From Monomorium pharaonis (lineage: Eukaryota; Arthropoda; Insecta; Hymenoptera; Formicidae), in NCBI RefSeq assembly GCF_013373865.1, contig NC_050467.1, positions 25,194,996 to 25,258,995 of the forward strand: a stretch of DNA of 64,000 nt, read 5' to 3'. The translations under genes and the position numbers were made by a program. Numbering within the stretch: position 1 is the first letter of the stretch; every line of letters begins with the position of its first letter. A model generated the notes under the pieces. The model was given only the letters and a program-made list of their open reading frames with translations, made no database searches and was not told the DNA's origin. Positions 23,061 to 35,500 of the stretch are shown in pieces.

Positions 23061-23950
23061 GATTAATATGCAAATGATACAGATATAATAGCCATGTTTT
23101 TATTCTCTTTTAATTTAATTTAATTTTTCTTATTTTTGTTTAAAATTCGAAAATTCGTCTGACAACATTGCGATTGGTCTCACTTGAAAATCCCCGCGGC
23201 GGTGTGGTTCGTGGCATTTTTCGGCGTCGTCATTAACGGGTCCGTTCGAAGAATCGATTACGACGGTGTCGCCGGAACGTGCTGGCATCCGCGTGCCTGT
23301 AACGCTTACGTTTCACAACGCGCGCGATTTTCAGCGGCAGGTCGAATGCTTATGGCAAAAAGGAGCGGAGACACCCACGTAGCGGCAACGAGACTGGAAT
23401 TCCATCCGGCATCCGTGGCTGTTGCACCTTCATCTTACGCCACTATCCGCACCTCGCGGGAGGTGAAAATATAGACGATGAAACGTGCCTGGAAGTCTAA
23501 TGAGTCCGCTAATTGTCCGCGACGACTTTATAACGCCCGAAATATTGCCAACGCCATCACGTGCTTGTCTTTAAAGAAAAATATTTACGATTATTCCTCT
23601 CTCCAGAGTAACGCTCGCAAATCGTTCGGCTTGACAGCTAACAACAGAATGATTAAACTTTTTCTTGAACAAGTTTTGTTTTAATATCCAACATTTTCTT
23701 TAATAACTATTAATTTTCTTCAGATTTTTGAGATAAAAATTCTAATATTACAATGCCGAAACTGTAATGAATTTTTTAATGAGAAGTATTTAAAATTGTG
23801 CGATATTTGCCCGCTTAAATGGCATAATAATAAAGATATACACAGAAACGATTATTATAGTCATGATTCATTAATTAACAGGAGATTTGGGATACTGCAT
23901 AATGAATAATTATTAAATATATATCAGGTTTCATAAGACGAATGGGATAT
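23061..23950. other. Short CpG-rich island between AT-rich flanks
   Basis: AT-rich at 23060-23160 and 23680-23950; CpG-rich at 23180-23660. The 96-codon frame at 23184-23474 (+) has a hydrophobic start resembling a signal peptide, but its first codon is TTG, and no cysteine pattern or family is recognisable. Treated as non-coding. Confidence 0.55.
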
Positions 23951-25760
23951 GTGAATCCTTTGTGCGACGAGTAAAATACTTTAAGAAAAATTCGACATCT
24001 CTGGGATCAATGGAGGGAGCGCTCGAGTCTGACGCGGAAGCGGGACAGTCAAATCCCATTGGCAGTCCCGTCACATCATCGTGCCTGGGTTATTTCTATA
24101 AGATCGTTAACACCTGGATCACGATCCCCGGGGTTCGTCGCGGGCCTGGAACGCCTGAGATCGAGCTGTCCGTTAAATAATTGAAATGATCTCCCGGCGG
24201 CGCTGCGCGAACGTTCCGAGAATGTCTCGCAGGGCGAGATCGAAGTGTCCGCCCGGGTGTGTGAAATGTGTCCGCGCCTTATTGCGAACGTGCCATAATA
24301 ATGTGCGAGCAGTAAGTATGCGTCGCGCGATATCCACGCGGCAGCGTGCATATCCGCGCGAGGAGAGTGTCTTTCCGCGCTCTTCTGCCTCTTTCTCTTC
24401 CCGCGTCCCGCCATCTGGGTGGCACTCAGCCGGGATATTCCTGTCGTGCGAGCGCGCCGACGATAATAGTTAAACACGCTTAAGCATCGGCACGTGATCC
24501 GTCGACTCGGACGCGAATAATTGCCGGCTAATCGCCGGCCGGGATGTTGGAGCGCGCGATTGCTCGGGGCCTCGCCGTTTTGCCAATGGAGTTTCCCATA
24601 GAGTTCTCAGCCGATGCTAGATAAGATGATCGATCGAGAAAGTTGGCGATGGGATAACAATTTCGCCGAGTATCAATGCTGATTGTTTCATAGGAAAAAT
24701 TAGAGAGTCCTATCCTATGCGAATCACGTTTCCCTCGTGCCTCTCAAGCTCGTGCGAAATTAACGTTCCGTAAGTTTCTTCCAGGAACTTATCGCATGAT
24801 GCCTAATATCTCTTTCCGTAGATCTCTTCATTAATATCTATTTATGTGTGTTAATATCCTTTTATAAATAAAAAGAAAAGAAATTTTTTCCGAGCGCATA
24901 ATAATCAAACGAGACAACCGACGCGCGTTATTACGCTGTTCGGGAATTAATCTGTCGATAATCCTCTTTGGAAAAAAAAAAAGATAAAATACCTGCAGCG
25001 TACACTCTGTGTTCTGCAGACTCGATTTTTTCCGAGCACGTACGCGCTTACACCGAGAAGCAAAGTTTGCTTAATCATCCCGCGCTTTAATTTCGCAGGG
25101 AGCGAGTCGCGCGCGATTCAGGAATCTCGTTAGCATTTCCATAATGCTATCGAATTATCAACACCTATATGCTCTCGTGACTATCTCCGGGGACTCTTCG
25201 TCGTACCGAGTCTCCCCTCGCCCTGCCTTTCCTCGTTCACCGTGCCCTACGTACGAAATATCTTCCCGGTGTCGAGGCACGCGGCATGATACATAAATAA
25301 TGCATGGGCACCGCGTCTCGTGTCCCGGTCTGTAATTTGATTGCGGAGGCGTCGATTTAAAAGTTTGGCGCCCACCTTCCCACACGGACGCGACCATAAT
25401 AGCACCTATACGTACACGCGAACGCGTGCAACGCAGCGCACGGGAGAAGAACACGCGGTGAGAAAGCGCGGAAAGAGGACACGCGGAGCTGCAGCGGGGG
25501 CGGTAAGAGATAGGGATGAGAGAGCGGGAGGGGGGACAAGGAAAAAAAGGCGGAAAGGGGCAGGTTCTCTCCTGGAGATGCTATATTGCCTAAGACAATC
25601 ACACCATTGTTGCCGGTCACGTGTAATTAGCGATACCATCTCGCGAACTCGTTCATTTATCATCGATCCCCGCGGCACGAAGAACTCTCGTCGGATTCTA
25701 CCTCCCCTGTCTTTTAAATGGCAGGACAACGTCGAGGAATGACGGCGTTTTGATGTGCGA
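23951..25760. other. CpG-rich block, no recognisable gene
   Basis: CpG-rich at 23980-24640 and 25020-25760, with an AT-richer gap that includes an A11 run at 24972-24982. A 42-codon ATG frame (24186-24311, + strand) runs into a donor-like A|GTAAGT, but its product is an Arg/Cys-rich string without known motifs. Purine-rich (+ strand) at 25490-25562. Small hairpin TAGCATT/AATGCTA at 25131-25149. No gene is supported. Confidence 0.58.
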
Positions 25761-25953
25761 GCAATCGCGCGATTTCAAAATGCACACATAGACAATTTTT
25801 TTCTTAGGCTGAGAAAAGTTTCTCATTTTGAAATTTTCTTCTTTTATTAATTGACGGTCACCTTTGTAAAAAATATCTCCTTGATGAAATATACATCTTA
25901 AAATACACTTATCACTTTATATATTCTTTATTGAAGATTATTTATTAGAAGGA

Positions 25954-25986
<33 letters not shown>

Positions 25987-26400
25987 CAGAGTTGAAGCAT
26001 TTATAATATGTATTTAACTTAAATATATAAATGACTTCTACTTTAATTTATATATTTAGTTAAAATACATAAATATTAAACTAAAGAAATAATTAAAGTG
26101 ACAAAATTTTAGTTAAATTAACAACTTTTTTCAGTGCACCGTAAATATGCATTTATGCACGCATGGATTATTATTTAAATCAAGATCTAAATTAAAAAAA
26201 ATATTTTTAAAGTTCATTTTTAAAAAAGTTGTAGGAGTTTTTAATTATTTTTTACGTTCTCTCTTGGTTCTACATCTTAATGTTTCAATTTCAATAAAAA
26301 TTAATTTACATTATTCGTCAAATAACCGATTTAAATGTACACAGAATTAACAGACTCATACGCAAAATACCATTTAGTAGTGAATTTTCTTTAAGACTAA
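25761..26400. other. AT-rich block with a GA microsatellite
   Basis: Strongly AT-rich, stop-dense, gene-free. It holds a 7-bp hairpin at 25810-25825 (TGAGAAA/TTTCTCA) and the (GA)n tract at 25954. Confidence 0.8.
25954..25990. repeat. (GA)n microsatellite
   Basis: GA repeat with one GATA and one GACA interruption. Confidence 0.96.
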
Positions 26401-28290
26401 TCGACGTCTGAGTATTTTACGTGCGAGAGACTATGTTAGTTGTTTAAAGTCGGCCTGCTTCGAGGAATTTTGCAGAAGGGATCGTCCTGAATGTCTCGCG
26501 CGGGCCATACGTCGCGAAAGGCATCGTCTCGCGGCATCACCGAGTTCGAGAGACTTCCTTCCTGCCAGGTTCGCTCATCAGCGATGTCAGTCACACCCAG
26601 GCGATATTTCAGAGACGGCGATCGCCTCGGGCGCCCGTACTCGGCCGTAGGTGCGTTTTGTTTATGGCGGTCCTAACTCGGTCCTCCGCCAAGTTAGGTA
26701 CACATACACGCACGACGCGCATCGCGGATTCGTGATTAATTGGCGGGCTTCCAGGTAGCCAACCGATACTGGCTGGCGGCGCATCGTCGCGGTCTTCCGT
26801 CGGCACTGGCCATTGTTCCATGATTAATCATCCATTCGTAAGTCACACCATTCTTTCGCGGTAAAGAACATCGTTTCGTCGATGTTTTCTATGTCTTTCG
26901 CGCTTCGCGTCACCGATCGATCGATCGCTCGTCCGTCCGATTTGCTCGCAAGCGAACACGCTCGTGACGCTAAGATAGGAGATACTTCAGACATCTGTTC
27001 CAGGATGCGATTACTCATTATTCTATATTTAAAACATATTAACAAGAAATTATATTTCCGTCGTTTTTTTCGCATTAATTGCATACTTAGTTTTCGATTA
27101 TTTGGTGCTCATAAATACTGTCTTTTAATTCTATCGAAATATATAACGTTCACGATTCTGAAATTATTTACAGATTCCGTAATCTCGATGTATCTAATTA
27201 TCGTCTAATTAAGTCTATTACTAATCCGTTATGTCTACGAGATATCCGGTTATCGTTGTCATTAACTACGAAATGACCTGCCGTATCGTCAGGATGTGAA
27301 ACTAAAACTAGTATATATCTTATCTCTGGAAAAGAGAATTCGAGACACAATATCTTGTTATTCTTTTACTCCGCTAGAGAGGAAACATGTGGCGCGGCTA
27401 CTGTCAAGTTCTATGTTTTCACAGTGTTTTACTCGTGCAACAAGTTCCTTCGTTAATTGCGAAGCTAAATAACGAATTCGATTGGACGCAATAGTACGCA
27501 CTGGTGCACATTAAAGTCGTCGTATGTAAAACAACATAAAGATACGTGACGTGCTATTTTTAGATTAGATTACAGGCGGCTTTTATGTGGACACCAAGTG
27601 TGTGCAGTCCAATCGAATTTGCTATGAGGAACGAAAAGGTCGGCAGGCGACTGAAGATCGAGAAATGAACGGGAATTCATAAACCGGTGTGGTGAACAAT
27701 TTATACGCCCGCTTTATCATCATTGACGCGCGATCGAGCGCCGACGAGCTTTTCCATGTAACGCGACATCACGGAAATCAAAGATTCAAGGCGTCCCCGT
27801 CATAACCATTTACCGTTGACACCGTCTGCATCATTCAACCGTTGTAACTACGCGCGCCGCATGCGCGATCGACTCGCGCGGCTGTCTCGAGACTGGCTGT
27901 CGAGTCGAACTGGCGAGACTCATCAGAAGCCGGAAGTCCGTGGCGACGCGGAGATTAACGCATTAATGTGTCGCGCCGGCGGTCAATATCGCCGGCATTG
28001 TTAATCGATCGACGGATTTTCGTCAGATTTCCATCGGTCGCTCGGTGATCACGCGCGAAGGAAGTCACGATAAAACGTCTACCGGGTAAAGCAACCGTGT
28101 GGAATACCAATATCAATGCTTGGCAATGCACACAATTAGTAAGTAGCGCGTACCATATTAAATTTCGTGAGGAATTCCTACGATTTCCTCCGCTACGAAC
28201 ATTTTGTTATACATGGCGACCAGCTCTTGTCGTATCTCATTTTCAGTTGTCAGTCAATATTAGGATTCGAGTAAAGAGAATTGCTCAGGA
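26401..28290. other. Mixed DNA with two CpG-rich patches
   Basis: CpG-rich at 26440-26960 and 27640-28090. AT-richer between. A 108-codon ATG frame (26882-27208, + strand) has a basic hydrophobic second half but no family that I recognise. A perfect palindrome GGCGATCGCC lies at 26617-26626. No gene is supported. Confidence 0.58.
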
Positions 28291-29480
28291 TTAATGAATT
28301 TATGCCATTTATAATAGCAAATCAACGAATATGTGTAAATGTAAACGAATATGTGCTATTTCTTAATTTGCAACAGATTATTTTTAACTCAGTCGTGGAT
28401 AATTTTTACCCAAATGCTAATTCAAAGTACTATTTTTGTTACTAATATTTTTACGTAAAATAATTTAATAAGGTTGTTTTTGTTTTTTTTAAATAATGTT
28501 AATTTAGTTATATTATAACACCTTACAATCTATAAAATAGAATGAAAAATAAACAGATTTTTGTGAGTTTTATTCAGAGCAGTGTAAGAAAAATATAAAA
28601 ATACGATCTCGGGGATTCCCATCGTTCGCGGACATTTATTTCAGCGAAATCAGCGGCGTTATTCCAATACAATTCCTCTCATCTCCGCGAGAGAATTCCT
28701 CCGATTTCTCTGCATACATCTGTCAGCTCGTCAAATTAATCGTCGGTCTATCCTCCCCGTTCTAGCCTCTTTTTTCCCTGTGACTTTGCCTATCCGTGCG
28801 CGGATCGCATTTTTGGGGCTCCTCGGGAATGTGGCGATCGAAGAAATTTCGCGAATCCCAATAAAACCGAGAAGGCCGTGTCGGCAACACGTGTCCGCGG
28901 TCCTCCACGAAATGCGAGAAATGTCTCGGCTTGCTGACTCGGTTTACTAAATCTATTCATCCGATCTCGACGTTCATTTTCGTCCGCCGGGTTTAATCGC
29001 CGACTTTTGGAGTTTTGCTCGCAGAATCTCGAATCGATATAAATCCGTATAGAATAAAATTTTAGCACACACGTACCAATGACGCCGATACTTATAACAC
29101 ATAGTCTTGCGAGACTGTTTATTTAATCGAATAAATTTAATGATTATCTTAATTCAAACATTACACGTTATACACCCGAAATAAAAATAAAAATGAAAGT
29201 AAAATTATCGATGAAGTGTAATTAATGAGAAATCAGTTAGAGAAATATGTAAAATTAATTTTTGCGCATTTTTTTTTAATTTATTAAAATTTACTAAAAC
29301 TTATGAACAAAATCATTGATTCACATCTAGTCTTCTGATTTCACGGAATGTCTGATATTTTTTTTAAACAATTAGAGCTTAGAACTTTAAAGGAGTTGCT
29401 TAAAACGCGCCTCTATCGTATTGAGACAAGATTAAGACGAGAAAGATTTCAGTGAGCGTGTACTTATCGCGTCGGAAATA
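28291..29480. other. Mostly AT-rich DNA with one CpG-rich patch
   Basis: AT-rich at 28290-28600 and 29070-29400, CpG-rich at 28610-29040. The 12-mer AACGAATATGTG repeats at 28324 and 28344 with 20-bp spacing. Frames reach 92 codons with no known domain. Confidence 0.65.
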
Positions 29481-29597
29481 TCCGACACCTGACTAATATG
29501 CTGGGGATTGCGATTATACCTTCGTACATTCGCACGATTCGCGAGATCTCGACTGAAAAGGGAAGAGGAGAGACGGGACGCTGCCGCGTGGTCCAGA

Positions 29598-29637
29598 CCT
29601 CCTCCTCCTCTTCTCTCTCTCTCTCTCTCTCTTTCTC
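29598..29637. repeat. (CCT)n-(CT)n pyrimidine tract
   Basis: Three to four CCT units followed by about ten CT units. The adjoining 63-codon frame is its Ser-Leu readout. Confidence 0.95.
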
Positions 29638-31289
29638 GGGGTTAACCGTGAGCGTGTCGCTGGCGCAGTATGATGCCGATCCTATCTGAGGCGGCTAATA
29701 TAGTTGTCGTGAATATCTTAAGGCTGGGCGCGCATTCCACGGGGTTCCTCCTCGAGGGTCGCCGCGGGGCGCCCATTCGATCTGGCGAAAGCATCTGCTA
29801 ATTCGGAATCATGGGAATTTGATTGGCCTTCCTTCGGTAGGTGCGCGCCAACGCGCCCTTATCGCTCCCGCGCAAGCGTCACCGGAATTAATTCCACATT
29901 AAGCCCGTCTCATCGTTACTCGCGCGTCGCAGAGATGGAGAAAATGTGTGTGTCTTACAAGAAGAAAAAATTGCGCGAAAAAGACCCCTTTAGATAATTA
30001 TTCTTTTATCTTTATAAACTGATTTTCGTATAAATTACGTTGCATTAGTGGACAAAACATTTTTTGTACTGTAAATTCGAAGAAACAAAAATGATCCTTT
30101 ATGTTAACGTAAGAACTTCTTATGTTACGTTCTTATTAAAAACGTATTAAATTTCTTATGAATTTTACTCGATGCAACCGGAAGAAATTATGCTTCTAGC
30201 TATTACGATGTATATAATTTTCTTCTAATGTCTAAACACGCGAAAAGAGAAATATTGAAGAAAATGTAGACGTAATACTGCTTCTTAATATCTCTACTCG
30301 AAGAAAAAGAGGTAATTCAGTTTTCATCTCAATTATCTGCCACTCCTTTTTCTCCTAAGAACGTGATCTGCTCACTCACAATCAGCGCAGCAGCCAGCGA
30401 GCGACTAACGGCCGATTCATCACTGACCGGCGTAATCCGCGACGAAGCGGCGTGCAAATCGATTAGGCTAAAAGATCGCGAGATTACGCGGCGTATTCCA
30501 CAGCAACTTTGTTACATCGACACTGGCGACAAGAAATAATCGGCCGCTTCACGTTGCGCGCGCGCACGCTCGCTCGCATAATGCGCCGTGAGATAAAACG
30601 CTCAAACGCTTTTCGCTCTCCGTTCCGGATGCTGCAAGCCGGACACGTCCTCCCCCTCCCCCTCTCTTCGCGGAGGAGGCGAGAGGGTCGAGACGCACCG
30701 TCCTTCGGTGAATTAGCATGTAAATCCGCGGTATTAAGACGTCGGTGGTAACGCGGGATGATGAAACGCTCCGTCCCGGCATTGTTAATCAAGGAATTAG
30801 CATATGAAATCTGTATTATATACGGTGGACCTCGTGGTATCAGCCGGCCGTGTGGGATGCGCCAGGTAACTCTTTCTGGAACGCACTCTCCCAACGCCGG
30901 ACTACGGTATCACGAAGCCCCGCGACGTTCGATTAATATAAATTTCTGGCAGTAAAAACCAATATCAACTTTGACATCTAAGAGAGGAGAGAAGGAAATA
31001 ATTTAATTAAAATAAAACAATGTTCTTGCTTGAAATATTTATTGACGAACAATGATACAGAGAAACATAATCTACAGAAAAAAAGTGCCGACCATTAATA
31101 TCTTATTTAACTTCTTGACAGTTCCTAATGGCAATAGCGTATCCCTTTGAAAAATCACACGCGTAGGACGAAATTCTTACTTTACGAGCGCCAGTCGACG
31201 ATCCGTCAGTGGACTCTTCTGCACGGTGGCTCTGTCGCACACGTGGACATACCAAAAGGGGGCCCGAATGTGAACGCATCCACGTAGCG

Positions 31290-31305
31290 CGAGTAGCGCT
31301 ACTCG
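31290..31305. repeat. 16-bp perfect palindrome
   Basis: CGAGTAGCGCTACTCG, fully self-complementary, in a CpG-rich patch. Direct ACGTAG and ACGTAC sequences flank it. Confidence 0.95.
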
Positions 31306-31498
31306 ACGTACATACATACGCGGGCCACGAATGTACGGGGTGTACATAATAAATAAGAGGGACTTTATCAGATCCCACGCAGACCCCTGCGGCTACCAGC
31401 GGCATTATAATGCCCGTAAGCTGATTAGCCGCTTGAATTTGTCCACGTTCTTATAATTGGCTCAATAAGCAGGTTGCCCGATTAACGGTGCCTTATCT

Positions 31499-31540
31499 CA
31501 CTCTCTCTCTCTCTCTCTTTCTCTCTTTCTCTCTTTCGTT
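31499..31540. repeat. (CT)n-rich simple repeat
   Basis: CT units broken by CTTT steps. Imperfect microsatellite. Confidence 0.95.
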
Positions 31541-33334
31541 TCTTTGTATATTTATACGCATTTTCCCCGCCTTGCTCGTTTTTGGGCTCGAGCCTTACGT
31601 CTCTGTATTACCGTGAATATATTGGTATACCGCGGGTATGATATCCCGCCGCCTGGATGGCAAATGCCCTCGGACAAACGCGAGGAAATATGGGTGGCGT
31701 AACCATGGCCGCGTGAAAAATCTCCGTAAGCGACGGCCTCTTTATATACCACGGCCATAAAGGCATTAATGTTGGGATATTTTTCAGATTTATGACGTGC
31801 CACTGTATATATTAATCGCGTTTACCTTCGCATTTATTATCGCCGCGTAGCGTGATGTATTTTGAAATCTTTAGCCGTGAAAATTAGCAGAGATTTCATT
31901 TTCTTCAATAACATTGTTTTCGTATTAATCATACGTATATACATAAAGTTACAACACTATTTTTACAATTTTATCATTCCGGATAAGAACGATATTTAAT
32001 TTTACATCCTAAGATTTTCAATTTATATTGTGCGCCATTACATTCGCATGTTTAATGCTAATGCATTTAAAGATATTCATGCGAATGCTACGTCGGTGTG
32101 CAGGCACCCTTAAGCCGTATTTATTCAACGGCGGGCCCGAAAACCCCGGGAGGGAACAAAACGCGCAACAAATAGAAGTTAATCGGCCGGCTACATCGAT
32201 ACTAAACGCGCGGTTCATTGTGTGGAGGCAAACGCCTGCTCGATATAATTGGCCTCTAATTAGAGTCCGGCAAAAAGTAAACTCATCACTCGTTCGCCCC
32301 ACTAGCTCTCCTCTCCGGTCTTCTCTCCGCTCTTCCTTCGCTCCCCTTAGAGCCTCGCTTTGCTTTCCTCTCCTTTATCCACGTCCTATAAAATCTCCTC
32401 TTTGTCCTCCGCTTTCTCTGTCTGGCAGATTGTTAAGGAAGCCTCGCTTTCTGCATTTTTTCTTTATCTTCGAGAATTTCCAGTCCCCTGAACAGTTCCT
32501 TCCATTTGAATTAAACTCGAAGAGTTATTGACATCTAGCCAATTATGCAATAATCACGATACTTTTTATGGTATTATAACAATACCATTGCTAATAATAA
32601 AAAGCTTATTGAACACAAAATTTGATTATGGAACATAATAGCTTTTAATATTCAAGATGCGCTAAAGTGAACATTTTAATAGATATAAAATCACAATAAA
32701 ACACAATAAAATTATTACACGATAATTGAAATTTATCATGCCGACAAAAGGAGAAAGAACGACGTTTGCGATTTCGGAACGAATTTATCTCGAGATTCTG
32801 CGACGAGGCCCTACGCCTTTGCTCGGGGGTACCTGTCAGCGCATCGGGAGGCGCTCGCGAGCCGTTTAACGCTTTACACATCGTCGACGGAGCGAGGACG
32901 ACTCAACTAGCCCGCGCAGCGCCCGGCGATGGAGATTGATTTGCCTTTGTTGGCAATTAGCCCGCGTCCATTAGTCAGCCGCTGACTTTTCAATCGACCG
33001 CCAAAACGAACGAACGGGAGGGATCGTTACGGGACCGGCAGCCTCGTCATCGCCGAACAAATGGATTTTCTTCACGGGCCTCTCCCTTCGCCCCTTAATC
33101 CTCCCCCTCTTTCCTCCTCGCCGCGACGCGACGTGACGGGGCGATCGCGACGAGAGAGCGTGTTTACGCGTCGAAAAATCCGCCAGCGCGATGGTTAATT
33201 AGAGGGGCGCCGTTCTCTGCGCGCGAGAAGATGCATCGTCGCGACGAACGTTGAAGGCGATCACGCAAACGATAAATAACGATAGAGCGTCTTGGAATTT
33301 ATCTTTTCGCATTGTAGAATACACGTCTTTTATT

Positions 33335-33355
33335 TTCAAATTCTTCGAATTTGAA
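33335..33355. repeat. Hairpin, 9-bp perfect stem
   Basis: TTCAAATTC, loop TTC, GAATTTGAA. Confidence 0.88.
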
Positions 33356-34359
33356 TTACGAATCGGATTAAAAGTTTAACGGAATCACGTTCTACTTTTT
33401 CTTCGTGTGTTGTCTCTGCTCTTCCTAAACATTTTTGAGTCATATATCATTCGACACGCTTCATTTACGTTCAATCATAATCGCCACGTATAGACGGAAT
33501 TTCTAGTTTACTTGATGATCGAGTCGTAATTTACCGAAACGCAAGAACGTCATTACTATCCTCGAATATTTGAGAATTCCCCTCGTCGACTCTCATCTCC
33601 GCATAATTTTCTGTCCTCTTTGCCTCTTCTCCCGTCTCGACTGATCCCTTTCGACCATGTCGTGCTTTTTTTCGGCGGCCAATTAGACTATGATTTACAA
33701 CGATCGTTTAGATGAGCATTTAGCGCTCGTAAAAGTCCACCGCTACCGATAATTAGCGAGGTATTAAACTCATTAAAGCAGATGCCGCAATATGCCAATT
33801 AATTAACAATCAGCCAGCTCATCAGATAAATCCGGATTCCAATCATATTTGGAAATATTTCTCATGGTGTAAAGAAAGGCCTCCATTTGTTCACACTTCT
33901 ATTCAATCTGGCTTATAAATTTGCATGCAATAAATTCTCTAATGACATGACAATATTCGCTTATTCATTTGAAGAATTGAGTACAAGCCAAAGAAAATCT
34001 CAAATATATATGAGTTTTTATTAATTAATATTGTACTGTGTAAAAATTTTTTGTGTATTTATTGAAAGCGGAAGTTTCGACATAAGTTGAATAAGACATC
34101 GATATATTTCTTCGTCTATACAAAGAGTCGTCGATCATTGTACGTTTGAATCTTGCGAGTACTTACAAAGCTTTTGACTCATCGCGAAGCAACTAGAAAT
34201 CTTGAAGAACAGTCATGGCGGAAATTTCAGACACGAGCGAGCAAGAGAGCTAACATTGTTCCTGTACAGTTAATTGGAGCGATTTCGAAGTGAATTGTTA
34301 GAGCGTGGAGGTGTTACCGGGTCGTAACCTCGAGGCTTTACAGAATATCGGGCTGAAGG

Positions 34360-34575
34360 GGATGAACAGAGGGAGGGGGGAAGACAAACAAACGCGGTGG
34401 AAGAGAAAGAGGATGGTTAAAAGGGAAGGGGAGGGGAAACGCGCAGAAACACGAAGACACGGAACGAAGAGTGCATCAGGAGGTGTTTCGAGGTGGCGGG
34501 ATGATCAGGAGAAGAACGGGAGAAGAAGGAGGAAGAGGAGGAAGAGGAGGTGAAAGAGCGAGAAAGAGCGAGAAC
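34360..34575. repeat. Purine-rich low-complexity DNA
   Basis: Over 200 bases composed mainly of G and A on the + strand, including GGAAGA-type units near 34520-34550. It is not a perfect tandem array. Confidence 0.85.
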
Positions 34576-35500
34576 GAGTATGGGTTAACGAGGGTGTGAT
34601 TCATGGAGCCCCGGCGGCGCGGTTCCCCGCTCGCGGTCGAAAGGTGCTCATATCCCGAAATTATGTCCAACCTGCACCTGCTGCATCCACGAACTTCCAG
34701 TTTCTTCGGCTATTGATGCTCGTCCTCTAACAGTAGTCCAACGTATACAGCACATACTTCCCGGTCTCTCTCCCTCGGATTTGCGATGACCGTTCGTCAA
34801 ATCGGACGAGACGATAAGCAGATGTAATGAATTGACGGCGACTTTAATGACTGCTAACTCTCGTGTCTCGGTGCACATTGCGCGTAAGATATTCTGAACT
34901 GATAATAATCATATTTGTTTAAGATAATTAATAATAATATTTTAAAGAAATTTATGTACTTGTCAAAGTATTCGCCTCGTAACATGTGCGCTCCTCAGAT
35001 TAAAAAAAAAATGAAGTTCTTGAAAAGATAGATATTTACTTAAAAGATTTACATATGCGAAAAATTATCTACTCCGAGATATAATAACTTTGTATAGTCT
35101 GTTATTTTAGGTTACACGTGGGAAAAGATAAGTCGATTTTTTTACAGGTTTTATAAGTTAAGCTCCGCACGTCGCGGGTTAGACAAACTAATTGCGTATC
35201 CCTGTTTCAGGTATTCGACACAGTATGTTTATTTATCTCATTTTATGATTGATTTTTCTTTTTTGTCCTTTTACAATCTCAGAAGATTGAAACATATTTC
35301 CTTCTAATATTTATTATGACTGCGTCAGACGTTAAAGACTATTTGTACAGGTTTCATGATTGATATTTAACAAATTTCAACAACACTTTATCTCAAATAA
35401 AAATTTAAAGTCAATTCAGGGATTAACACGTGCTAATCCGACAATTTGACATAAGCATATTATGAAACATTTTCTTAAGGCCTTGATCCTCTCTGTTGGA

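Larger units (their letters stand above)
29481..33300. other. Alternating CpG-rich and AT-rich DNA, no recognisable gene
   Basis: CpG-rich at 29500-29940, 30360-30950, 31130-31450, 31560-31860, 32080-32330 and 32750-33260; AT-rich between. The longest frames are 136 codons (30484-30894, minus) and 167 codons (32028-32531, +); both are low-complexity or Arg-rich. CT-rich tracts lie at 29598 and 31499, and a 16-bp palindrome at 31290. Confidence 0.58.
33301..35500. other. Mostly AT-rich DNA with one purine-rich stretch
   Basis: AT-rich with stops on all frames at 33300-34250 and 34880-35500. Between them, 34360-34575 is strongly purine-rich on the + strand and opens an 82-codon Arg/Lys/Glu frame that is a composition artefact. 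Hairpin at 33335. No gene recognised. Confidence 0.7.

Noticed and set aside
23184..23474. Frame with a signal-peptide-like start
   Set aside because: The first codon is TTG, not ATG, and nothing after the hydrophobic stretch resembles a secreted family.
24186..24311. 42-codon ATG frame ending at A|GTAAGT
   Set aside because: About 30 GTAAGT sequences are expected by chance on the two strands, and the product is an Arg/Cys-rich string without known motifs.
3146..26672. 15-mer TTGTTTATGGCGGTC shared by 3146-3160 and 26658-26672
   Set aside because: A few shared 15-mers are expected by chance in 64 kb, and the flanks do not match.
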